NCBI RefSeq assembly: GCF_043641665.1 | Contig: NC_092186.1 | Location: forward strand, 17,565,001 to 17,629,000 | Length of the DNA stretch: 64,000 nt | Direction of reading: 5' to 3' | Source of the DNA: Enoplosus armatus | Lineage: Eukaryota > Chordata > Actinopteri > Centrarchiformes > Enoplosidae | Part shown: positions 1 to 11,400 of the stretch, piece after piece | Numbering within the stretch: the stretch's first letter is position 1 | Layout of the letters: each line of letters opens with the position of its first letter | Position numbers and translations under genes: made by a program | Notes under the pieces: model-generated | The model's input: only the letters and a program-made list of their open reading frames with translations | Told to the model about the DNA's origin: nothing | Database searches by the model: none

Positions 1-539
1 TGCACTTCCTACTTTATCAGTTTGTGTGTGAGGAACGTGAGCTGCACTGGATGGATAATCAAACAAGATGAGCATGTAGAGTCTACACCTAACACACATA
101 CACGCACACAAAATGGCTGGTCCTACCAAGAGCTTGATTTGTATAAAATGATCAAGGTAAAAGTCAGTCCTCATCAAAATGCGCTAGGTGATTTAGAAAA
201 TATATATTTTTTTAAATCATTAACATGACAGGAAGTAAGGACAGAAACTGGAACATAACTGAAACACTGTGGCAACCTAAGTATCTGTGTCTGTATTTTC
301 TTTCATACATTGTGGGTATTGTAGTGCTGTAGTTGACTACTTCAAAAGTTTCTATTTTCTCAGTCTTTCATTTTTAAGTAAACAATGCTTTAATTTATGC
401 CCAAAGCTACCAAAACTACTCACAGAGGTCTTAGAAACCTTGATGTATAGTGACGCCTTGTGATGAGTGAGATTATGGTATAATTCTTCCATTAAGAGAG
501 CTGCAAGTGAGTAGAGTTTGATGTTTCCCTTGTGTTTAC
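1..539. other. non-coding, nothing notable
   Basis: AT-rich sequence with a short A/T run near 200-213. The only open frame is a 68-codon plus-strand one starting at 22, with no splice context or recognisable product. I see no repeat or RNA gene here. Confidence 0.6.
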
Positions 540-860
540 TAGGTTCCGTTGGAAGCCCGTAAAGTCAAGTAATTAAGTGGTCTCTGATTAATTAAGCGAC
601 AATCTATTTTCATTCTTTCCCGTAACACCACAACAATGTGTCGAGATTCCCCAAGTGAAACGCCTGATAGGGAAAATAACATAATGAACGGGTGCAATTT
701 ACTATGGGAGTGTCTGCAAGGAAACTCGGGGTAACACAGATTTAAATGGCTTCTCTTCTCTATTAATATTCATTGAGTTTTCATAAAGGGGTCTTAATTA
801 ACAGACTTTTCTTCCCATTAACTAAGGCTGCTTCAAACTCTGGAAAGCACCAAGACCCGA
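540..860. promoter_or_regulatory. candidate conserved regulatory block
   Basis: Repeat-free sequence with developmental-type motifs. An NKX2-like TTAAGTGG lies at 573-580, TTAATTAA at 588-595 and a second TTAATTAA at 794-801. The clustering of homeodomain-type cores in mixed-complexity sequence resembles vertebrate conserved non-coding elements. Conservation is not tested, so this is inference from texture. Confidence 0.25.
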
Positions 861-1737
861 ACTATGTACGCACACACTTTAATTCCTTCTTAGATAAATA
901 ACTGTTAAAATTGAGTACTGTACTGTGCTTATATATCATTTAAGCCCATAGACAGTATTCACTGTCTCTATGGCTGTTAGTTTTTCTCTTCTTGCCATAA
1001 AAAAGATGAATGCATTTATAAAAAGACTTTGAGGCAGAGATTAGCACGTTTGGCTCTCAGTAAGCACCCATTACAGCCTTCAACCACCGCAACAGCCAAT
1101 ACAATACATTCAGACATTTTCTTTGCTCCATTCAATAAAACTTGTTTCCAGTTGGGCTGGCCTCCTAAATGATCTGATTCTCCTTCTTTCCACAGCCATA
1201 GGGACTCAGTCTGAGATCCACGGGGTACTATTAAAATACATTTCAAAAGAATATTGCAGCCTCTAAGCGGAGTCTCATATCACACACCAAAATGTGATAT
1301 ACTCCCTTGCCAAAGGAAAAGCAGAGGGATGTAACATGAAAGAGAGACAGGAGCTGTATTTCACGTCCTGTGGCTACCATGTATTAAATTTCTATTGTTA
1401 AAAGCCAACAAGGGATCCAAGTCATGTTTAATACAATGTGTGTGATTGATAGGATATCTGTACCAATGATAAAAGGAAAGCATGGTACAGGCGGTAGTTC
1501 TTAATATGGTTGCAGTAGAGAAAGCATGTGATGCCCATTTCCTGAAAGCATTTAAGAAAATAATGGTTGAGTCAACAAATTCTAAATATTATGGCACTGT
1601 ACAAAAGAAAAAGCACCTACTTCAGGTATGGATGATTGTCTGTCAATTTTTTACCAAAGTTTTTGGTGTTGGTGTAGGACATCATAGGATCACTTGGCCA
1701 TTATATTTCTCGCATCTGGTCCACTCTCTCCTTTAAC
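861..1737. other. non-coding, nothing notable
   Basis: AT-rich intergenic or intronic sequence. Short open frames occur on both strands (76 codons minus from 1246; 84 codons plus from 1482). None has recognisable protein character or a splice context. Confidence 0.6.
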
Positions 1738-1862
1738 ATTCATTCCCTCTCTTCTTTCCCCCCTTCCCCATTAACTTCATCACTCTGTCCCAGCCCAGAC
1801 CTCATTTTTATGCTTCTCTCCCTCTTCCTCATCATTCCTCATCTCTTCCCTTCTTTTCACCA
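1738..1862. repeat. pyrimidine-rich low-complexity tract
   Basis: About 125 bp dominated by C and T on the plus strand, in runs of CTCTTC and TTCCC type, ending at the CACC near 1862. It is a low-complexity tract. No exon-like sequence follows, so I do not read it as a splice acceptor. Confidence 0.6.
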
Positions 1863-1959
1863 GCTTTGACGACACCTTTTGGGGTATCTATTACGTGCAC
1901 AAGGCTGCTAGAATCCAATTTTACTCATTTGATGAAACTGTAAGAAACCTTCCACTCAA

Positions 1960-2260
1960 TTTTCTCCATCTGACCTTTTCATAGAAGAGTCCATCTGTGT
2001 TGGCTCCATGTGACTCCTCAGTGTAGACCCATCGCTGCCAGTTTCACGGATCACAGCGTCTTGACAGACATAAAAAAAATAACACTATGAGATGGAGCAC
2101 GCTGCCACCAGCATTTCAATGAAATGAAGTGAACCGAAACGGCTGGCCATAACTCGCCCTAACGACAGAATCACTTATTTAGATGTCACTAATTAGAAAC
2201 ACTACTTGTTGTGGTGGGGAACTGTGATCTGCTCATTGTTTTGAGAGATAATGGCGCAGA
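1960..2260. promoter_or_regulatory. candidate conserved regulatory block
   Basis: Repeat-free block with a TAATTA core at 2190-2195 and intact CpGs near 2135-2165 in an otherwise CpG-poor neighbourhood. It resembles a conserved non-coding element by texture only. Confidence 0.2.
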
Positions 2261-2339
2261 GCTTCATAAATCATGCATAGAAAGCTGATAAATAAAGTAC
2301 AGGAGTCATTTTATGCTGACCACATGAGAACACATAAAG

Positions 2340-3150
2340 TCAAGGCTAAAGCTACAAAATTACATTACAGCTCATCACAAAAACCCCAGTGTCAATCAAT
2401 TCAGCTTCAGAAAATCTACTCCTCTGGAGCTGTTCTCTCCCCAATAACCCCACCACCACACAGGCCCCTTTAGACTTGAAAAGAAAGTGGGTGCAGTGAA
2501 GCATTTCGGGAGCAGGAAGCCTTTGGCTGGGCAGAAATCCCAGCCTGGATTCTCCAAAGCCCGCTGGCCATGAAAGATGTCGGCTGCCTTTATAGATGCC
2601 CACGCTGAGCTGATGGGGCCTGACACGGGTTGGCTGCTGAACACCTCCCAACCTACTCTGCTCGCCTCCCTGACACCCACTAACCTCCAAAAACCCAGTT
2701 GGGTAAGGGTGCCCCATTTTGAGCCAATATGGCTGACGTGTGAAAGGAGCCAGATGCCTTAGCAGAAAGAACCGTGGCATTGCTGAACTGGGCCTGCTCC
2801 GTTCACATACTGGGGGATCGGCAGGAGGGGATCGCTGGGGGCAGCCAAGATCCCAGGTGACGGGCGGTTGGGACAATGTCCCAGTGGTGAGTTCATAAAA
2901 GACGAAGGGTTGTTTTGTGGTTGCTGCCTACCCCAGGACATGAATGTAATTAGAGCACAGCTGAAAGGTCAGGGCTGTACTTTTAAGTGCCACAGAACGC
3001 TGCAAGGGCCCAATGTACCATTGAGAGAGAGATTGACTGGTGCCCCATCGTCCCCTCTCACCCGTCACATCAGGGGAACCAGCAAGTGTGCAGAAGTCTT
3101 TGTTGGCCTGTCACAACTCTGGTTGAGAAGAAAAATATTTGTGTAGAAAA
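2340..3150. other. GC-rich patch with long chance open frame
   Basis: This patch is noticeably richer in G and C than its surroundings. It contains the longest open frame in the window, 174 codons on the minus strand (2352-2876), overlapped by other open frames on both strands. The translation has no recognisable domain. GC richness removes stop codons from all frames, and the length is within chance expectation for 64 kb. I read it as non-coding, possibly regulatory. Confidence 0.45.
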
Positions 3151-3252
3151 CATGTCTCTGACGATGTCTAAATGAATATTGATAATCTTCTTATTTAAAG
3201 AGATCTCATAATATATGCATTAAAATCATTTAACGCCTCAGACATACTTTCT

Positions 3253-3306
3253 GCGTTCCGCGAACAGCTCCGGACTCGTACCGGTTGACACACACGTGGT
3301 CTGGCG
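3253..3306. other. local CpG cluster
   Basis: Eight CpG dinucleotides fall within about 54 bp, in a window otherwise CpG-poor as expected for methylated vertebrate DNA. It is far too short for a CpG island. It may be the young end of an inserted repeat, or a site kept unmethylated. Confidence 0.4.
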
Positions 3307-3479
3307 TTTAAATGGTAAGTTGACCAAAACAACAATAAAACCCCCTTTATTTGATTGCTGGTGTAGTTCGGCTACTGTAGTAATGCCTGCTATAACTTTG
3401 AAACTACAAACTTTTGAGTTGTGATTGGCACAGTGTGGTCAATATGTTCATTAGGGTTTATATTAACCCTATGCATTTG

Positions 3480-3740
3480 CCTCCACTGGCAGCTTGACAT
3501 GTAAACAATGCACATTTTATCTCTTGGACGTTTTCCTATCATCAACACAGTCTGTTGCTGGGCCCTGCCAGACAAGCAGCTCTGTTTTCCTTCATCCATA
3601 ATGCACCAGATTTTTCCTGCACGGTAGATCCATCTGGTCTGCAGAGGGATTGGGCAGAACTGTATTGGCTTTACTCTGTCGGAGCAACAACTCTGATAGT
3701 GGTGAGTCTGTTCGCTCATCACGCCCTTTACCGCCGAGGT
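3480..3740. promoter_or_regulatory. candidate conserved regulatory block
   Basis: Mixed-complexity block with open frames on both strands (plus 3555-3788, 77 codons; minus 3390-3722, 110 codons). A donor-like GGTGAGT follows at about 3700. The translations are not recognised and no acceptor pairs with it, so a regulatory element is at least as likely as an exon. Confidence 0.2.
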
Positions 3741-3946
3741 AACCTTAGAGGCGCCTGTGAAAACGATCAGTCATGTTCTTTGACGTGAGGCTTATTGTCA
3801 CTGCAGGAAGAGAAGTGTAGCTCTACTGGACAGCTTTTCATTGACTGCAACAATTTGGATCCTGCAGTGTACAGCTTGACCCCGATAACCAATTGTGAAT
3901 ACTCATAAGTCTTGCTCAATGGTACTTGCCCCTGGTAGCTCCTCCT

Positions 3947-3971
3947 TGTGTGTGTGTGTGTGTGTGTGTGT
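3947..3971 (+). repeat. (TG)12 microsatellite
   Basis: A perfect run of TG dinucleotides, directly followed by a T8 run after TA. It also generates valine/cysteine runs in the overlapping short open frames, which marks those frames as artefacts. Confidence 0.95.
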
Positions 3972-4369
3972 ATTTTTTTTACCTTCCGTCTTCTCCCGAG
4001 GCTATATTGAATTATGTCTCTGTCAGGTCCCTAAGCCCCCTATATTTCCTCTACTGTGCAGCAGCTCTAGATTCAGTATCAAATTCTCCTCATGCTGGCA
4101 CTTTGTGCATCCCCCTGGCCCCTCAGATCTTTATCCCAGCATCCCCTTCCCTGGCCTGTGGACAATGCTGAATTCATGCTAGGGTCAGGTTTTAAAGGAT
4201 TTTACCACAGATAGAACATGCAGAGATCTGCGTGGCCCCTGCACACATAATCAATCAAACATTTAAAACTGCTGGGGTCAAATAGTTTCACTGCACCATC
4301 TCAGCCTAAAGGGATCCCTTATTATGCTGAGGCCAAAAACGGAAAGGTGTGCTCAACATTCATCTCCAT

Positions 4370-4700
4370 GCTCAGTTAGCTTATTTAAAACTATTTGGCT
4401 GCAATAGTGATTGGCTTTAATTACTGGAATGGCTAATTAGCCCTGTAAATGTGTGTATTTCCCATCATGCACTGAGAAATTGGATTTAGAATCACACTGT
4501 CGATCTGAAGGACCATGGACACTGGTGAATGGAGGAAGACAGAATGACGATAGAGATCCCGTTCTTGTATTGCTCCATGGACCCCTGTCTGAATCATCAA
4601 TGGTGGAGAGGCAGGGAAAATGGGCCCGATTGCTCCATTTTCTCAAATGAGGCAATTAGGAGGGCAGCCTGAATGGAGATCAGGCTCAGCTTCACTGTGC
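4370..4700. promoter_or_regulatory. candidate conserved block with paired TAATTA sites
   Basis: Two TAATTA homeodomain cores lie 16 bp apart (4418-4423 and 4434-4439), followed by repeat-free mixed sequence. The spacing could accommodate paired homeodomain binding. Open frames of about 65-72 codons on both strands are unrecognised. Confidence 0.3.
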
Positions 4701-5488
4701 CACGAGGAAATGAGTGAGGCAGAGAGAATCAGGGAGAGCGAGAGAAACAGGGCTCTTTGCACCTCCATTGATTCCTTTTAGCCCAGAGGCATCAAGAGCT
4801 CCTGCGAAAATTGATCAGAGCAGGAAGCCACCTTTGATATCGATAAAGATAAACTTGGAGACTCCCCAACACCAAAAAGACTCAACATTGGAAAATGGCT
4901 GGAGCTGTGAAGACAATCTGGCTGCCAATGCAGCCACATAGTCCAACAGGGAACAGGCTGGCAAGAAGCAAGGGCTTCAGACCAGACTGTGTCCTTTGGG
5001 GAGTTTGCTTTTCCTGCAAGGTCAGCCTCTCAAGTGCTTGATAAAACTAAACAAATCAAAGCACTACATCTGAGAGCTATCTCTGAGAAGAAAAAAAGTG
5101 TCTCTGCTGCCCACACTGACAAGATGGATGATCAGAGATGTAGGAGCACATTAATGCTGCTAATTAACAGAAAACATATTTCAAACTACAAACGAAAGTA
5201 AGCGTGCCTGAATTTTCAAAATGTTTGCCACTCTGACTGAGCAGAGGCAACATCCTGTTGGAGAGAACAGGATATAGCGTCACAGCTTCTATAAGCTGCA
5301 TTAAGTTCAACAGCGTGTTTACCAATGAACTTAACAAATCATGTCTCATTGTCAGATGAGATAAGAAATTATAATTGATAATTCTACTGTTGCAAAAATT
5401 ATTGCTGACAAGGAAGTAAAGCACATTGTGGATTATTAATATAACCAGTGTTTATTTTATGTACTTTGTGTATGCATCTTGGAACACA
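4701..5488. other. non-coding, purine-rich start
   Basis: It begins with an AG-rich stretch (about 4711-4752) and grades into ordinary AT-rich sequence. GATA-like and ATCGAT motifs occur near 4838-4850. No gene or clear repeat is seen. Confidence 0.5.
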
Positions 5489-5521
5489 AACATTGATTGA
5501 TTATGATGATGATAATAATAA
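5489..5521 (+). repeat. short trinucleotide-like repeat
   Basis: An imperfect GATT/GAT/AAT run: three ATG/GAT-type units followed by ATA units. It is a minor simple repeat. Confidence 0.7.
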
Positions 5522-6584
5522 CAGCAACATAGTTTTTCTGTAAATCAAGTTGTCTTTTTTTTAGGTCAGGGGTAAATAGTACTATAATTCACTTTTCATG
5601 TTTTAGTACCAGAATTTTGATGTTGTGCTAGTATTTGAAAATGTTCATGTGTATTACAGCTATCTTTGTATCTAGAACAAATACTGTTGGACTCTGGTAT
5701 AGTCATAATTTGAATAGGTCATTATTTTCATTTCTACACAAAACTATCTTTGAGCAGACAGATACTATAGCCACATCTGGATGCCTGCAGGTATCTTTCA
5801 GAGGAGCTTCATTGAAATCAGTCACTGACAGCTCATACATGCACTTAGAGCCACAACTGCAGTAAGACAAAAGCAGTTTTATGGTGTCATAACCTTTCCT
5901 AATGCCTGTCGTCTGATCAGCATTGCTTCATGGATCCCTTTTATGACTCCATCTTCCAAAGTGATCCAGTCAGAAAAGGAATTTGGTTGAGAAAAATGGA
6001 AAGAGAAAAACTTCATTTGCCAAACACAGGGGTCATTTCAAGACTGCAGAGGGCATCGGGAGTGATACAACCCAATGAGGCAAGTTGCTCAAGCGAGTCC
6101 AGCCTGTCTTGACTGCAGATGGGCCAATTAGGAGATGATGAAAAGCTGTGGGTATGCCGGTCTAAACTGTGTCTTTGTATCTGGCGGGATTTTCTTTGAG
6201 ATAAGAGAACACCTGCTCTCCAATTTTACATCACAATAAATACACGCCATCTCAAGAAGCAGGAGAGTTGTGGTGGCAGACAGGATTTTGCCAGACCTTT
6301 TGGAAAAAAACAACCAAATTCAAAACCAGAGAGATGATACACAATATCCAATCAGTCTGGGAAGTCTATTGAATGTAGGGGCACATTCCAGTCTGTATTA
6401 AGTATATGTTAGTCTTTTCCTGAGCAATAAATTTTGAGGTAAATTGGAAGAGCTCAAATAGCAAAGACTCTTGAGGGCACTGACAACATGTCTGGCTCAT
6501 AATGACCCATGAAAGCACTTTGACATTGGTAATAGCTGGATACTGATGAGCGGGAAACAGTGCTTGGGAGTTTGAGGGAAAGCT
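5522..6584. other. non-coding, nothing notable
   Basis: Ordinary AT-rich sequence with only short unrecognised open frames. A part near 5890-6120 is somewhat more balanced in composition, but it shows no definite signal. Confidence 0.5.
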
Positions 6585-6720
6585 CTTTCCTCTCCCTGAC
6601 TCTTTTTCTCTTTTTTTTTTTTTGCTTCTTTTTTTTTGCTTTACAGGCAAGACTACAAGGGATTTTTTTTTCTTCTGGCAGGCCATCCTTCTCTCTCCAT
6701 TTTCCCCATCTCTCACCTTC
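6585..6720. repeat. poly-pyrimidine / poly-T tract
   Basis: T-rich and C/T-rich low complexity, including T13 and T9 runs, then TTACAG at 6641-6646 and a further T-rich stretch. The lysine-rich 146-codon minus-strand frame across it (6366-6806) is produced by this tract and is not a gene. Confidence 0.8.
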
Positions 6721-8024
6721 CAGAGCACCCTGCTATTTTTCATTCCTCCATCCAGCATGGTGGGGTTTTTTGTGGAGAAACAGTATGGTGGGGAGTGTTT
6801 CAGCACTTCATAAATCCTTGCCTATGTTGTCTCATTTGTTATCCTTTTAGGTTTATGGTGTTCCCTCTTTGGGCAGACTAAGACTTGATCCCCGGAGGCC
6901 TCTTGGAGCTGGAGGTAACTCCTTCTGTAGTTTCCTTAACAGTTACAGCATGTGTGACACTGAGCCATGGGAAGCCTACATGGCCTTTTAACAAATACAA
7001 TACAATATGAGGACTAGGTTGAAAGTAATATGTGGCTGACTTGTCCTTTGACCTTCTAACTATTCATCCAATACATACCCATTATGCGGGGCTATAAGTT
7101 TTATGACTGGTATCTCACCTGGACCTGGATCACATTAATAAGAGTCCTCTTTTCTCACTCTAGCCAACTGTCTGGTAAGCATTTTCCTAGCACATTAAAC
7201 AATCAACCTCATCATTGTTTTATCTGAGGCTAGAGTCACCTTGAAATAATCGAAATGGTTGGCATTTATTGACAAATAATCAATGTAATGATTTCAGACA
7301 AAATCTATCGCCACATAGTAATGGATATATTCTACCACACACAGAAAGGCTTAAAACTGTCTGTGCTTTATTATGATGAACAAACCAGATGAAGCCTGTA
7401 TTATGTTGCCATAGATACACATGATATTAAATGTGTACATACTTATGGGTGCTATATGTAGATATTAACCTCAGGACAGTTTATCGATACTGAAATATCC
7501 CTGGGTCATAAAAGCAAAATAATTTAACCCACTGTAAACCATGACAGATTAAATTACTGTGTACATCACATGAGGGCTGGGAGTAAAAAGTATGACACGA
7601 TGAAAAGGTTTTGATGTTTTTACATTGCCCAAATCAACTGCATGAGCATAGGCATATTTTTTGTATAACTGTTGATGAACAGATCATCAACACATCATCA
7701 GTGCACACATGTTTATTGAGTTTGGACATTTTCATCTCACTAAGACCTTACTGTGTTTGTTTAACTTTTGTTGTTTAGACTAGACAAATTGCCAAAATGA
7801 ATTCAGAATAGAGTCACTTAGATGGCTCTTGTGTATTGGATTTGTTTCCAGGGATGCCACACAGGACTTTCTCACACCCCAGGACCTGTCCAGCCATGGC
7901 GCTTGGCAGAGCTAGGCGTCTCCTCCCCTCCCTGAGTTTGTCTGTCTGTAGTCAGTCCAGGACCACAGCCTGTCAATACTGACAGAGACCCCACTGACAA
8001 GGAAAGGCTAGTAGGGCCCCACAC

Positions 8025-8027
<3 letters not shown>
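6721..8027. other. non-coding, nothing notable
   Basis: AT-rich sequence without long open frames. A more GC-rich stretch near 7850-7990 precedes the large TG repeat. I recognise no gene or mobile element. Confidence 0.5.

Positions 8028-8080
<53 letters not shown>
8028..8080 (+). repeat. (TG)26 microsatellite
   Basis: A perfect TG run of about 53 bp, immediately preceded by ACACATA, so the junction can fold back locally. It is the longest uninterrupted dinucleotide repeat in the window and is likely polymorphic and Z-DNA prone. Confidence 0.97.
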
Positions 8081-8083
<3 letters not shown>

Positions 8084-9027
8084 TATGACTACATTTTTGC
8101 AGCCAAGTTTTATTTCAGGACATGAAAAAAAAAATCAGGCAGTGACAGTCCTCACTAACTAAAGTATCAATTTACAGTCCACTGAAATGTTTATACACAC
8201 ACATTATTGATCATATAAGCTTTAACATTTGCTGTTCTAAAGCACCCTTTAGTAGATCAGAGACAAACAAAACTGTGTTTGTGGCAACAGCAGTCTGCTT
8301 GGAGTTAATAGAGGAAGAACTAGGTGGACAATAGACAATGTGGCTAAACAAAGGAAGGACCTTCAGAGACTTGAACGTACTAAACAGAAAAAGAGCCACT
8401 CTGATTGACAGGCAATAGGATGTGCAGTATACAACACTCATTTAGTACATTTCAGTCTTGTGTATGTCTGCTTTAGAGTTCAAGTCTGTCCTTAAAACTG
8501 AGACGAGTTTAAGTTGCGCTATTTGAGTTTAAAAATAATGCAACTCTCTTACCAGTCTAAATCTCAAACTGGATGTGCAACTGAAAAAGAGAGTCCTGTG
8601 CATCAGATAAATCAGAGGTTGAAAGTGAAGCAAATGCTTCATCCAACAGACAGCTGGACTCACCAACATGGGATATTTTGCTTCTGCTGTCCCTTATGTT
8701 ACAGACTGCCTGGACTGATAATTATGAGGGTGCTGTTAGCTGTTTCCTGTCAGGGTGTTTCATGTAGCAAAGTTTACATTTTTCAATTACCTCCCACTGT
8801 TATTTGGAGTCACAGGTTTGTATATAATAATTTCCGAACACACTAAGAGAATCAATGTAGTCAATAGTTTGTCTGGTGGGTCCTCTCTGAAATCTCCCAT
8901 CTATTATTTTTTTTTCAAAATTATATAGGAAAAAAGGAAAGGCGCCCCCTCTGTGGTTTGGTCTGTCAGCATGTTTGTATGTGTGCTGCTGTGTGTTTCA
9001 TCGCCGTGTGGAAGTCAGTGCTGACAA
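8081..9027. other. non-coding, nothing notable
   Basis: AT-rich sequence with short chance open frames on both strands. I see no RNA gene, repeat family or clear regulatory cluster. Confidence 0.5.
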
Positions 9028-9038
9028 GGGGGGGGGGG
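9028..9038 (+). repeat. G11 homopolymer
   Basis: A run of eleven guanines on the plus strand. Long G runs are rare, prone to length error in sequencing, and may form a quadruplex with neighbouring G tracts. Confidence 0.9.
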
Positions 9039-9109
9039 AGACAGTGGAGTGAAAATAAGTTAAGGAGGGAGCCAACCAGGATAATGAGCCAACAAGAAAG
9101 GAAAAGCAA

Positions 9110-9230
9110 GGACAGAGCCTCGCAAGATTCAATGTTAGACTCTCATTCATATTCACAGTCATCTGGCAGCCGGCAGGCGGATGGCTGCAGCAACAAATTT
9201 AATCAAGGCCCCGGCGAAGTATGGGTGTGA
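9110..9230. promoter_or_regulatory. candidate conserved regulatory block
   Basis: Balanced-composition block with CAGCCGGCAGGCGG-type GC-rich sequence next to TTTAATCAAGG. It retains several CpGs in a CpG-poor setting. The assignment is by texture only. Confidence 0.2.
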
Positions 9231-9239
9231 AGGCTCAAA

Positions 9240-11025
9240 CACTGGGCAGAGGCTAGGAGACTACATTAGCATCCCAGATTTGTAATGTTTTGAGCATATG
9301 AATAATAGGTACAAGCACAGGTTCTATGGGAGTGTGATGCAGATGCAGATGACTTTTTTGCAACTTTTTCATCTAATTTACATTACAAGAATGCCTCCTC
9401 CTTCACACTCCTGTGCAGAGCAATATAAAGTGGATACAACACTTTAAGAAGGTTAAATTTATAGATCACCAGAATTACACATAAGGGCAGAGTGGGTCAA
9501 GGACGTAGCACCATGACAATTCCTGTGACAATAGAGTTACCACTGAGGGGACACTAAGAAAATGAGAAAGTGGGTATCTTGAGAGTGAACAATGAGAGAG
9601 ATTAGCAGGCCTGCGGATCCTGGCCAGTTTGAGTACCACATTGGCATTCCTTCTATAGTAACATGGTAGCTGTTCCTCTCGTATTTACTCCAGAGAATCT
9701 GCTTTAGCTGCTGGTCTGTCCGTCTTTTTCCCCTCAGGGTCGACTCTGAGGTTGCAGCTGATTCCGACCCTCATCATTCAGCCGCGCTTAGCATGCTAGC
9801 TGTATACACATGCTCACAAACGACCCTGTTACTTTGCTTATGGAAACTACTTCTGACTTTGGTACAGCCTTCACACTATTTACAATTCACAGCAAGTGTG
9901 AATCAACGCAGGAATGTTTTTAAAGGCTCACACAGATTCAAGTAATTTGTCTGATTAGACCTCTGCTTAAGGTGCAGTCACACCGGATTTTGCTGTTCAT
10001 TTATTTCTATGAAGAACGGGTTGTGAATTGACCATTCCTCGAGGGAGGGGCAGGTAGTTGAGTGCCAAGTTCAAATAAATGAGCTGTGACCTGGAAGGGG
10101 TAGGAATCATTGGCGCACTACACAATCACACCTGGCATCTGTCATATATTCATTGTAAATTAATGGTGATTGAAGCTTATTATTTTACAACACTTGATCA
10201 GATGCAGCTCCTACACAGATCATTATCATTGTGTGCCAAAATAGCAACAACAGTGAACTCAGCAGAAAAGTGCTTTTGGATTGACAGCTCTGCTGGACCT
10301 GCCCAGCAGAAGCGAAGTACGGGAGGTGTCAAGAAAGCTTGCTGGAGCAAGAAAGCTTGCTGCTTTCTGCGTGTTTCTACCCTTTCACTTCGCTTCGCGC
10401 AGAAAACAATCAGATTGAACTTTGACATGCAAAACAGTGAGGCTCTCCTATGTCCATCCAGTTTCAGAGAGAAGGAGGGACTGACCACTTGTTCAGGAAA
10501 TATTGTTTGTTTATATTCTTGTTTTATAACTGCATGATGAGATTATACGAGCAGCAGGGAAGCAGGGATACTGCTTAGCTGCATTGACTGCAAAGACGGC
10601 AATAGAAGTTAATGACAATAAAGTGTTTGATAAGACACATTATAATTTACAACTTCTGGAATTTTGTTGTTAGCCCGCTAGCCATGCTAGCTCCTGCAGT
10701 TCATGTTTACAAGCCAGCCCACGCTATTATCCGTCTCACCGTCTTTTTCCCCCACGTAAATTTTACCAGTGAAATCCAGTTTATTCCCACCGTAAAAGAT
10801 GAGGTGGAGAGATCTAAACAGGCCAAATGTTGAAAATACCTTTGAGGGTGTGCCATGGGTGTGGCCTCTTCTTTTTTTTTTACCTTAACTGGTACCACTG
10901 GTTGAAATTATCATGGTTTTGTTCACATTACTAAGTGTTTAGAAACTTATACTGAAAAGAGACGGTAGTACAGTAGATTTGAGAGTATGAAGAGTGAATG
11001 ACCTGCATATTCATTTTGTCTGTGC
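9240..11025. other. non-coding block, possible old insertion
   Basis: No gene is recognised. The 152-codon plus frame at 10079-10537 is unrecognised. A perfect 14-bp direct repeat with an 18-bp period lies at 10331-10344 and 10349-10362. GCTAGC pairs separated by 3 bp sit near 10677-10691. The phrase GTGCAGTCACACCGG near 9973 recalls ends of fish interspersed repeats, but I cannot define element borders. Confidence 0.35.
10331..10362 (+). repeat. 14-bp direct repeat, 18-bp period
   Basis: AAGAAAGCTTGCTG occurs twice, separated by GAGC. It is a small local tandem duplication, probably from replication slippage. Confidence 0.85.
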
Positions 11026-11029
11026 AAAA

Positions 11030-11400
11030 TTAAAATAGTGTCCCTCAGAATTATTGGCACAAACACATGTCCTTGCAATGAGTACTTTCTTGAACATTTT
11101 GTTCCCAAGCTGGGAATTGATTAATAAACACAAACTTTGACAGTCTTTTGACAATGTCCCCAGATTAGTTTTCATTAGTTTGTTCTTTTGGGACTTACAC
11201 ACACACGTTTGGCACTACTCAAATATCAAGAGCAAAAATTTATTTTTCAAATAAGTAAAACTGTTGACCAAGCTGATTACAGTATGTCCAGAATTCAGTG
11301 GTCAACTCTTCTGACACAATAAATTAATTACTGTTACGTTTTTTTACTGACAACTGTATGCTACATCCTCAGCTGGTAATTATTCATAGTAAGCATCTCC
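11030..11400. mobile_element. possible Tc1/mariner-type non-autonomous remnant
   Basis: The phrase CAGAATTATTGGCAC near 11047 resembles the terminal region of Tc1/mariner-type repeats that I recall from fish. The sequence following it near 11210-11290, with CACTACTCAAATAT and TTTTTCAAATAAG phrases, also recalls that family. No transposase frame or matching terminal repeat is seen. Borders are approximate. Confidence 0.3.

Noticed and set aside
2352..2876. 174-codon open frame on the minus strand, the longest in the window
   Set aside because: Length is within chance expectation for 64 kb and it lies in a GC-rich patch with open frames on both strands. The translation is not recognised.
6585..6660. 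Splice-acceptor-like poly-pyrimidine tract ending in TTACAG at 6641-6646
   Set aside because: The sequence after it is another T-rich tract with no exon-like coding character, and no donor could be paired sensibly.
6366..6806. 146-codon lysine-rich minus frame
   Set aside because: It is the reverse translation of the T-rich low-complexity tract.
10079..10537. 152-codon plus frame
   Set aside because: No recognisable protein features. It spans a small tandem duplication and is consistent with chance.
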